The position numbers and the translations under genes were made by a program. 62,924 bases of DNA from Capnocytophaga sp. oral taxon 863 str. F0517. Lineage in GTDB: Bacteria; Bacteroidota; Bacteroidia; Flavobacteriales; Flavobacteriaceae. Below are positions 1 through 7,011 of the stretch, in pieces. The number at the start of each line of letters is the position of its first letter. Within the stretch, counting starts at the first letter, position 1. The stretch is from the NCBI RefSeq assembly GCF_000466425.1, contig NZ_KE992086.1, forward strand, positions 21,006 through 83,929, written 5' to 3'. The notes beneath the pieces were generated by a model that did no database searches, was not told where the DNA came from, and worked only from the letters and a program-made list of their open reading frames with translations.

Positions 1-132
1 TTACTATATAAAGTATATTATTTTAACTATTGATCTGCATTAATGAATAATCCTGCTTGGGGGGTGGAATTGGCAGTATGAGGATACAGCGCAGCCAAGA
101 TTCGCTTAAGGTGAATGTACTGAAGCCAAGAG

Positions 133-1704
133 TTGCAATCACTGCTACTTATGGATACTCGGCATATAGAGACGGAGAAAGATTCCCTCTACAAAATCCA
201 GCGCCAAGAAGAAATCAAGCGTATCTATTCCAAGGTCAATGGAGCTCCTGTATGCTTGGAGCATGATACCCTTTACACCATCTATACTACTTTGGGGCTT
301 AATACTCCCTTGGAACGTACCGAATATACCAAGGAGAAACTCCGCAAGCTGGCCGAACTGCCTATTTTCCATAAGGATTCGCTTAAGATAAGTTCCTACA
401 ATAACCTTCTTATGGTAAGCTATCAAGGGGAATGGATCCAGGCTGTCAGTGAGGAAGATGCTATCTTAGCCTACCTTCCCCAAGAGGAATTGGCCAAATC
501 CTTCCAAAGGGATATCTTGCGAGCGGTAACCCACTACAGGGAGGAACACAGTATGCAAAAGCGCCTTTTGCGTATAGGGGAATTGGTCTTGCTCATTACC
601 GCCATTGCGATCTTGTTCTATCTGCTGAACTTTCTCTTTAGGAAACTACAGGAACAGCTGCTAAAGCATTCTTTCTTCAAAAAAGGAGTCAAGCTGAAGA
701 ACTATCAGATACTTAACCGAGATAATATGAAGTATATCTTGGGCAAGGTACTGACTTTGATTCGATTGATACTGTTTTTTATCATCATTTTTGTAAGTAT
801 TCCCTTTGCCTTGAAGCTCTTTCCCTCTACCCAGATGTGGGCGGAGCGGCTCTTGAAACTCATCTTAGACCCCTTAAGTGAAGTAGGAAATGCTATAGTG
901 AATTATTTGCCCAACTTGGTAATCATAGGGATCATAGTCCTGATTGCACGTATGATACTGAACTTGATGCGCTTTTTCCTCTATGAGATAGAGCGGGGAG
1001 CGCTTAAGATCAAGGGTTTCTATAAGGAGTTTGCCAAGCCTACTTATAACATCTCGAGGATATTATTTATTTGTTTTATCTTTATAGTGATTTTTCCTTA
1101 CCTACCAGGTTCTGGCTCCTCGGCTTTTCAGGGAGTATCTATTTTCTTAGGACTTTTGATTTCCTTTGGTTCGTCCTCTACGATTTCCAATGGATTGGCA
1201 GGGATTTTTATCATCTATATGCGTGCTTTTCGGGAGAATGACTGGATCAAGGTAGGAGACTATATAGGAATGGTAATCCATAGGGATAGCTTGGTAACGC
1301 GGCTTAAAACGATTAACAATGAAGAGATTACGGTACCCAACTCCATGATTCTCTCCTGCTCGACCATGAACTTTTCTTCGATAGGGCGTAGCATTGGGCT
1401 GGTGATCACCACTCAGGTGAAAGTGCGCTATGATGCTCGCTTGGAAGAGGTCGATGCGACCCTTATCGCAGCCGCTCAAGCCACCAAAGGGGTAACGGAT
1501 AAGATCACCCCTTACATCTATCACATTTCGCTCAATGAGCTGAATGCCACCTATGAGATCAATGCGGTAACCTTCGAGCCACAACATATGTATATCATCA
1601 AGTCCGACCTGATTATGAATATCTATAACGCTTTCCGTGAGCGTGGTATAGAGCTCACCTCGGTTGAATTTGTAGAGATCAAGGGCAACACTCGCTCAGC
1701 ATAA
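133..1704 (+). CDS. Mechanosensitive ion channel family protein (MscS type)
   Basis: Membrane channel of the MscS family, which opens under membrane tension to release solutes during osmotic downshock. The protein (about 523 aa) has an N-terminal soluble region, hydrophobic segments near residues 145-170, 205-230 and 255-285, and then two further membrane helices. The pore helix and beta domain carry the family signature: a Gly/Ser-rich FGSSSTISNGLAGI stretch followed by TRLKTINNEEITVPNS at about residues 395-410. The only in-frame start after the upstream stop at 121-123 is TTG at 133 or ATG at 151. Relatives usually begin with a clear signal peptide; only a weak, poorly formed one can be seen here, so the N-terminus may be degraded or mis-started. 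The gene converges on radC and overlaps it by 9 bases. Confidence 0.88.
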   Translation: MQSLLLMDTRHIETEKDSLYKIQRQEEIKRIYSKVNGAPVCLEHDTLYTIYTTLGLNTPLERTEYTKEKLRKLAELPIFHKDSLKISSYNNLLMVSYQGEWIQAVSEEDAILAYLPQEELAKSFQRDILRAVTHYREEHSMQKRLLRIGELVLLITAIAILFYLLNFLFRKLQEQLLKHSFFKKGVKLKNYQILNRDNMKYILGKVLTLIRLILFFIIIFVSIPFALKLFPSTQMWAERLLKLILDPLSEVGNAIVNYLPNLVIIGIIVLIARMILNLMRFFLYEIERGALKIKGFYKEFAKPTYNISRILFICFIFIVIFPYLPGSGSSAFQGVSIFLGLLISFGSSSTISNGLAGIFIIYMRAFRENDWIKVGDYIGMVIHRDSLVTRLKTINNEEITVPNSMILSCSTMNFSSIGRSIGLVITTQVKVRYDARLEEVDATLIAAAQATKGVTDKITPYIYHISLNELNATYEINAVTFEPQHMYIIKSDLIMNIYNAFRERGIELTSVEFVEIKGNTRSA

Positions 1705-2403
1705 GCCCTCTTCGGCGAGGCTTCTGTAGTTTTTCTCGGTGATAATGACATGATCTAAGAGGCGGATGTCCAATAGCTGTCCTGCCTCTTTGACCCTCTG
1801 GGTAAGCTGGATATCCTCCTTGCTGGGGGTAAGGCTCCCTGAAGGATGGTTGTGTATCAAGATCATAGAGACCGCCCCTTGCTCCAAGGCCGTTTTCAGT
1901 AACAAGCGAATATCCACCACCGTATGGGTGATACCCCCTACCGAGAGCCGTGCCTTGTGCATTACCCGAGCGGCACTACTGAGATACAAGACCCAAAATT
2001 CCTCATGAGGAAGTTCGCCAATAAGGGGCTGCATAAGGGAAAAGACATCCTCGGCACGCTCAATCTTGGGGAGGGGTTCGGGTGTTTCTGCACTGCGCCT
2101 GCGCCCGAGCTCGGTAGCGGCTAAGATGGTAATAGCCTTGGCCTGGCCGATACCCTTGAAAGCCAGTAGCTGTGGGAGGGTCAGCTTGCCCAGAGCTGTT
2201 AGGCTATTGGCTACCGAGGCCAAGATACGTTGGCTTAGTGCCACCGCACTTTCGCTGGCACTGCCCGAGCCGATGAGGATAGCTAAGAGCTCGGCATTGG
2301 TGAGTACTGCTTTACCCTGGGAGATCATCTTCTCTCGTGGGCGATCGCTATCTGCCCAGTCCTTGATAGAGAGCCGCTGGGAGGAGGAAGGATTTTTAGT
2401 CAT
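1696..2403 (-). CDS. radC: RadC-family JAB/MPN domain protein
   Basis: RadC family, historically called a DNA repair protein; the true biochemical role remains uncertain. It has an N-terminal helix-hairpin-helix region (LLAFKGIGQAKAITILAA) and a C-terminal JAB1/MPN metalloprotease-like domain with the HNHPSG motif followed by a downstream Asp (LLDHVII), the expected metal-ligand pattern. The length of 235 aa is typical. A longer reading to 2457 is possible, but the promoter-like TTG-N20-TAAATTTG lies at 2427-2457, so the ATG at 2403 is the better start. The 3' end overlaps the convergent MscS gene. Confidence 0.9.
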   Translation of the reverse strand: MTKNPSSSQRLSIKDWADSDRPREKMISQGKAVLTNAELLAILIGSGSASESAVALSQRILASVANSLTALGKLTLPQLLAFKGIGQAKAITILAATELGRRRSAETPEPLPKIERAEDVFSLMQPLIGELPHEEFWVLYLSSAARVMHKARLSVGGITHTVVDIRLLLKTALEQGAVSMILIHNHPSGSLTPSKEDIQLTQRVKEAGQLLDIRLLDHVIITEKNYRSLAEEGLC

Positions 2404-2426
2404 AAGATTTTTTGTATTTTTGAGTA

Positions 2427-2457
2427 CAAATTTACGAAAAAAAAGACAATTGGTCAA
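2427..2457 (-). promoter_or_regulatory. Bacteroidetes-type promoter of radC
   Basis: On the minus strand TTG (2455-2457), 20 bases, then TAAATTTG (2427-2434) match the Bacteroidetes sigma consensus TTG/TAnnTTTG, 24 bases upstream of the chosen radC ATG. Confidence 0.55.
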
Positions 2458-2505
2458 TGAGGCAATGTACTTTTAATCTATTGATATTTAGGATGTTTTT
2501 TTCTA

Positions 2506-2741
2506 CATCCCCCCTCACATACTTCGCTCTTGCGAATACACATCCCCCCTCACATACTCCGCTCTCGCGGATTTGCCTCAAGGGGGGAGTTACAGAGTGG
2601 TATCAAGTAGAGTGGTGAAAGTTTAACCTAAATATACTGATAACCAGCATGATAGTTCAGCGTTCTACATCACATACTCCGCTCTCGCGGACTTCCCTCA
2701 AGGGGAAAGTCCGCGAGAGCGGAGTATGTGAGGGGGATGTG
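2506..2741. repeat. Dispersed palindromic intergenic repeat, three copies
   Basis: The gene-free stretch between radC and the next gene (2404-2927) is dominated by a repeated unit with the core CACATACTCCGCTCTCGCGG. Copies lie at about 2506-2535 (diverged), 2541-2590, and 2668-2741. The third copy forms a perfect 24-bp inverted repeat (2671-2694 with 2707-2730) around a 12-base loop. The unit is far richer in GC than its surroundings. No open frame of interest was seen. It may be a REP/MITE-like element or a strong terminator. Confidence 0.7.
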
Positions 2742-2812
2742 AAAAATAAACATTGATAATGAATTACTTACAAATTACATAAACACCTATGCTTCTATTT
2801 TTTAACTATTTA

Positions 2813-2844
2813 TTTGAATTATTGGCAAATAATCCCTATCTTTG
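2813..2844 (+). promoter_or_regulatory. Bacteroidetes-type promoter
   Basis: TTTG (2813-2816), 20 bases, TATCTTTG (2837-2844). It lies about 83 bases upstream of the secreted Ig-like protein at 2928, and probably drives that gene and the following lipoprotein gene. Confidence 0.65.
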
Positions 2845-2927
2845 CCGAAAATTACCATGATGAGAACCATAAAGAAAGAAATTTTATTTGACACTATAAA
2901 CTAATATAACTAAAAAAACACCTAAAA

Positions 2928-4724
2928 ATGAAAAATAAGATTCAAAAGCTGATTGCGTTCCTACTGCTGACGCTTGGCATAAGCTTTGTTTCCCTTGCGC
3001 AGAGGCATTATAAAGAAACCGTTAGAACACAAGGGGAAGACGTCTCGATAGAATCTTTAGCTATCAATAAAAGACCTCGAGGCCCTGAATTTAAGCGAAC
3101 TCGGATTTTAGCAAAAAATGGAGTAGAATTTGCTATTACCTTCCCAGAAAAATATCAAAACTTAAGTATTGTAAGAAGTAATCGAACGATTGAAATCCAA
3201 GGTAGAAAGGTGTTTGTTGTTGAAGCAGGAGTTTTATCTTTTGAGTTCTCTTATACTGAGAATGGGGTATCCTATATCTGCGATATCTTAGGTGATATAA
3301 ACTACTATGGTGAGCTAAGTTACAATGGGAAAAGTGACCTCCAAGCAAATCCAATAGAGGTTAAAGCGACTAATGAAAATGATAAATTAGTTGTTCCTAA
3401 TGTTTTCCCAGCCAAAGGATGGGGATTTGCGACTCCTGGACTAGACCCTGAAAATCTAACTCTTGAAATGCTTGAAAAATTTGAGGAAACTATTTTTTCA
3501 GAAAGTAGTGAAATGGCTCTCAAAGACTTATTGCGAATTGGAAGAGAGAAAGGATACTTTGTAAACGGTAAAGTAAAAATTGTTGTTGCATTTGGAGATA
3601 CCTCTTCGAATGCACTTCCAAATGGAGTGCCTGGTGCATCAAGTCTTCAGATTATTACGCTTATAGACGCTCGAACCTATAATCTGAATCTCTCACAAGA
3701 AGGACAAGGCACCGTCTCTGTATCCAAGAATCAATTGAAGCCTGGAGAAAGCGCTACGCTTACCGCGCAAGCTGCTCAAGGCTGGAGATTCGATCACTGG
3801 GAAGAAAATGGTCAGAACGTAACTGAAAATCCCCTTACTATAACGATGGAGACTCAAGACCGCTCTATCAAAGCAGTCTTTACAGAGCTTCCTAAGCCGA
3901 AGGTTAATGTTGTCTTGCAAATCGTAGATACCAATGGAGGAGAATTAGCGCCATCTCAGTCTCAAGAAGTAACGAGTGGAGGAAGTGTAACTTTCCAAGT
4001 TCCAAACTTGGCAAATGTGAATTTTAAAGGCTGGAAAAGAAATGGTCAAATGGTTGATACAGGAAGTAGTTATACACTATCCAATGTCACACAAAATGAA
4101 ACTATTCAAGCTATCTTTGAAGTTCCAGTGCAGTCACTTAGTCTTTCCTTCAGTACCTTAAGCCTTAAAGAAGGAGAAAGTAAGGGGTTGCCAAGTGTAA
4201 CGGTGGTACCCTCCGATGCAGCAGACCAGGCGATCATATGGACGTCTAACAGCCCCGCGGTAGCGAAGGTGGAAAACGGCAAGGTAGTAGGCTTGGCAGC
4301 AGGAACTGCAACGCTGGAAGCGAGCTCCACCAATGGCAAGAAGGCGGTGCTTACCGTAACGGTAAGCCAGAGAGAGGAAACTCAACCTCAGCCCCAACCA
4401 AGTCCAGAGCCTCAGCCGCAACCCCAGCCATCGGAACCTTCTGAACAAGAAGCACTACCTCCTTATATTGCTTCATTCCCTACAGAGGTAGCCCCTCAAG
4501 AGCAGATCTCTTTGACCCCTTGGCAAGGCTTGGGTAGCATAGCTGTAGAACAGATACGCTACCACCTTACCGATGCCGATGGAAATACGCTATCGCAAGC
4601 CATTGGGAAAATAGAGAACCAAAAATTGGTCTTCACTCAGGCAGGTACTTACCGATTGGTAGCCGAACTACCCAATAACCCAGAGGGTTGGACTGATATA
4701 GAATACCTTATAACTGTAAAATAA
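2928..4724 (+). CDS. Secreted protein with InlB B-repeat-like and BIG2 Ig-like domains
   Basis: A 598-aa exported protein of unknown specific function. A classic signal peptide ends in SLAQ near residue 25. Residues about 25-240 form an N-terminal domain I do not recognise. Two divergent B-repeat-like units follow (about 245-320 and 325-400) with the pattern of a Gly-Trp-x-Phe-x-x-Trp core and a closing IKAVF or IQAIF. Next comes a bacterial Ig-like BIG2 domain (about 402-485, including WTSNSPAVAKV and GTATLEA), a Pro/Gln-rich linker, and a C-terminal beta domain of about 95 aa. Such modules are typical of cell-surface or adhesive proteins. Only 7 bases separate it from the next gene, a lipoprotein, so the two are probably co-transcribed and may act together at the surface. 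Confidence 0.75.
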   Translation: MKNKIQKLIAFLLLTLGISFVSLAQRHYKETVRTQGEDVSIESLAINKRPRGPEFKRTRILAKNGVEFAITFPEKYQNLSIVRSNRTIEIQGRKVFVVEAGVLSFEFSYTENGVSYICDILGDINYYGELSYNGKSDLQANPIEVKATNENDKLVVPNVFPAKGWGFATPGLDPENLTLEMLEKFEETIFSESSEMALKDLLRIGREKGYFVNGKVKIVVAFGDTSSNALPNGVPGASSLQIITLIDARTYNLNLSQEGQGTVSVSKNQLKPGESATLTAQAAQGWRFDHWEENGQNVTENPLTITMETQDRSIKAVFTELPKPKVNVVLQIVDTNGGELAPSQSQEVTSGGSVTFQVPNLANVNFKGWKRNGQMVDTGSSYTLSNVTQNETIQAIFEVPVQSLSLSFSTLSLKEGESKGLPSVTVVPSDAADQAIIWTSNSPAVAKVENGKVVGLAAGTATLEASSTNGKKAVLTVTVSQREETQPQPQPSPEPQPQPQPSEPSEQEALPPYIASFPTEVAPQEQISLTPWQGLGSIAVEQIRYHLTDADGNTLSQAIGKIENQKLVFTQAGTYRLVAELPNNPEGWTDIEYLITVK

Positions 4725-4731
4725 AACTAAA

Positions 4732-5412
4732 ATGAAAGCTATCAAAAGAACCTTCCTAATGGCTTCCCTATCGCTGACATTGCTTGTCAGTAGCTGTAAG
4801 AAAGATGAGGATCCTGTTGCTACTGCTCCAGTTGAAGAAACGAAACTTACCCTCACCCAAGGGCAAGGGGCTCCCCTTAGTGAGCATAGCGCCCTTACCA
4901 TAGGGGTAGGGAGTAGCACCAGCCTAACGGTCAATGTACCTGAAAATGAATATACCGCTACGGTAAGCCCTAGCAGCTCTGCCCAGGCGGTGACCGTTAC
5001 AAAACAAGGGAACCAACTTCTTATAAAGGTACTCCAACAGCCTACTGAGCCTACAAGTGTAGTGATCACCTATAAGAAACAGACCTTCACCCTGGGGATA
5101 GCAGTACCCCAGGTGGCTCCTCTGGTACAAGGACTCTACAATGCCCAAGGAGAACGCGTATCGGAGATCAAGTACGTAGCACGCAAGGCAAATGGACTTT
5201 GGCTTGCCCAAAATGTACAGAAGCTCTCCACCGATTACCTCAAGGTAACAGCTAACGAACCCCTTGCTACACTAACCGATGGAAAAAAAGTTCAAGTAAC
5301 CGCCAAAGGGATAGACCCCACTAAGCTACAAGGCGACTTTACGGTAAAAGTATTCCCTAACCGATACCAGCTGAGCAATACACACTATACCATCGTAGTG
5401 AATAAGCCATAG
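4732..5412 (+). CDS. Lipoprotein with surface-export signal, unknown function
   Basis: A 226-aa lipoprotein. A hydrophobic signal ends in a lipobox (LVSSC), and the cysteine is followed by KKDED. This fits the K-(D/E)2 lipoprotein export signal described for Capnocytophaga, so it is probably displayed on the outer surface. The mature part is Thr/Val-rich and beta-like, with no family I recognise. It is the second gene of a pair with the secreted Ig-like protein, and a hairpin follows at 5432-5475. Confidence 0.7.
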   Translation: MKAIKRTFLMASLSLTLLVSSCKKDEDPVATAPVEETKLTLTQGQGAPLSEHSALTIGVGSSTSLTVNVPENEYTATVSPSSSAQAVTVTKQGNQLLIKVLQQPTEPTSVVITYKKQTFTLGIAVPQVAPLVQGLYNAQGERVSEIKYVARKANGLWLAQNVQKLSTDYLKVTANEPLATLTDGKKVQVTAKGIDPTKLQGDFTVKVFPNRYQLSNTHYTIVVNKP

Positions 5413-5431
5413 AAAGAAGCGATAACTATAG

Positions 5432-5475
5432 AATGTGCTAATTAACTAATTTATTCATTAGCTAATTAGCACATT
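5432..5475 (+). terminator. Hairpin terminator after the lipoprotein gene
   Basis: Inverted arms 5432-5450 and 5457-5475 (19 bp, one G-T pair) surround a 6-base loop, followed by AGTTTTATT. The hairpin lies 20 bases past the stop codon. Confidence 0.65.
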
Positions 5476-5482
5476 AGTTTTA

Positions 5483-5513
5483 TTGGAGAATTGGCAAATT
5501 ATCACTATCTTTG
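5483..5513 (+). promoter_or_regulatory. Bacteroidetes-type promoter of the AAA ATPase gene
   Basis: TTG (5483-5485), 20 bases, TATCTTTG (5506-5513). The ATG at 5526 lies only 12 bases past the -7 element, so the messenger should have a very short leader. Confidence 0.65.
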
Positions 5514-5525
5514 CCCAAAATTACC

Positions 5526-6959
5526 ATGATGAAGCGTTCAGGACTTATTCCTTCTGAGAAAATAATAGAGCGGTTACAGTATGAAAATCCTTGGTGGACA
5601 AGTCATCAGATTCTTGATACCTATGAGAATATGCCACGTAGGTTGTATTTTGAGTGGTTTTATCCTTTTGTAGCTGACCTTAAGCTACGCCGTGCGATCG
5701 TACTGATGGGTCCTAGGCGGGTAGGCAAAACGGTGCTTATGTACCACACCATCGCACGCCTTATCAGTGAAGGGGTATCCCCTGGGAAACTATTCTTTGT
5801 AGGAATTGATAACCCTATCTATATCAATCTGAGTTTGCAGGACATTTTGGATATATGTCAGAAAGCGGTCAATGGTACCGATTTTAAGGGATGTTATGTA
5901 TTCTTTGATGAGATACAATACCTCAAGGATTGGGAGCGACACCTTAAGATATTGGTAGATAGCTACCCTGAGACGAAGTTTGTCGTATCAGGCTCGGCAG
6001 CTGCGGCACTCAAGTGGCATAGTACGGAGAGTGGTGCGGGCAGGTTTACCGACTTTATGCTGCCCCCACTTACCTTTGAGGAATTTATTCATCTAAAAGG
6101 GGAAAGTCACCTATTACAACAACAGACCATCACTTATGCAGGAGCAGCGCTGCCCTATTGGACAACGCCCCATATAGGAGCGCTTAACCAGCTTTTTGTA
6201 CAATATCTGAATTTTGGAGGTTATCCCGAAGTAGTTTTCTCTGAGAAAATACAGCAGGATATGGGGCGATATATCAAAAATGATATTGTAGATAAGGTGC
6301 TCCTAAGAGACCTACCCAGCCTCTATGGTATCAAAGATGTACAAGAACTCAATAGGTTCTTTAGCTATATAGCCTATAATACAGGCAATGAATTTTCCTA
6401 TGAGAAGATAGCCAAGGAAAGTGGTATCTCCAAAGAAACCCTCAAGAAATACTTGGAATACTTGGAAGCGGCTTTTCTTATAAAGGTACTTAACAAGGTA
6501 GATATCACGGCTAAAAAACTGAAGCGGGTAACTAGTTTTAAGATTTATCTGACCAATCCATCGCTGCGGACGGCTCTTTTTTCACCTATCAAGGAAGATG
6601 ATGAAGAGATGGGCAATATGGTAGAGACGGCCATCCTCTCCCAATGGATGCACCATGAACGTATGCATTTGACTTATGCACGCTGGAAGGAAGGACGTGG
6701 TGAAGGAGAAGTAGATTTGGTACGGATAGATCCTCAGCGCTTCAAACCCCAGTGGGCAGTGGAGATCAAGTGGAGCAATAGGTACTACCAAATGCCGCAA
6801 GACCTTACGAGCCTTATGAGCTTTTGTAAGGCAAACGCTCTGAAAAGTGCTTTTGTAACTACCAAAGATACCATAGGCACTAAATCTTTGGAAGATATGA
6901 GTTTTACCTTTGTACCTTCTGCCCTTTATGCCTATAATGTAGGACAATTAGCCCATTGA
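5526..6959 (+). CDS. ATP-binding protein, AAA_14 plus DUF4143 architecture
   Basis: A 477-aa AAA-type ATPase of the AAA_14/DUF4143 family, widespread in Bacteroidetes and of unknown role. The Walker A motif GPRRVGKT is at about residues 62-69 and the Walker B-like YVFFDEIQYL near residue 130. A helical or winged-helix part follows (KIAKESGISKETLKKYLEYLE), and the C-terminal DUF4143 domain has the nuclease-like pattern GEVDLV ... AVEIKWS, reminiscent of the restriction-endonuclease fold. The frame is open to TTG at 5511, but that lies within the -7 promoter element; ATG at 5526 or 5529 is preferred. It stands alone, with its own promoter. Some members are suspected to act in defence or mobile-element biology; nothing here proves it. 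Confidence 0.8.
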   Translation: MMKRSGLIPSEKIIERLQYENPWWTSHQILDTYENMPRRLYFEWFYPFVADLKLRRAIVLMGPRRVGKTVLMYHTIARLISEGVSPGKLFFVGIDNPIYINLSLQDILDICQKAVNGTDFKGCYVFFDEIQYLKDWERHLKILVDSYPETKFVVSGSAAAALKWHSTESGAGRFTDFMLPPLTFEEFIHLKGESHLLQQQTITYAGAALPYWTTPHIGALNQLFVQYLNFGGYPEVVFSEKIQQDMGRYIKNDIVDKVLLRDLPSLYGIKDVQELNRFFSYIAYNTGNEFSYEKIAKESGISKETLKKYLEYLEAAFLIKVLNKVDITAKKLKRVTSFKIYLTNPSLRTALFSPIKEDDEEMGNMVETAILSQWMHHERMHLTYARWKEGRGEGEVDLVRIDPQRFKPQWAVEIKWSNRYYQMPQDLTSLMSFCKANALKSAFVTTKDTIGTKSLEDMSFTFVPSALYAYNVGQLAH

Positions 6960-6979
6960 CAAAATTATCACTATCTTTG
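6956..6979 (+). promoter_or_regulatory. Candidate promoter of leuS
   Basis: TATCTTTG at 6972-6979, 32 bases upstream of leuS. The nearest TTG (6956-6958) is only 13 bases away, shorter than consensus. The 24-base block is nearly identical to those at 2822 and 5491. Confidence 0.45.
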
Positions 6980-7011
6980 CACTTAGAACTAATACCTCAA
7001 ACCCAACACCT

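Noticed and set aside
1147-1587. 146-aa minus-strand frame inside the MscS gene
   Set aside because: Antisense shadow of a well-supported gene; no domain seen.
2541-2741. Repeat considered as a tRNA or other structured RNA gene
   Set aside because: The fold is one simple long hairpin with no cloverleaf.
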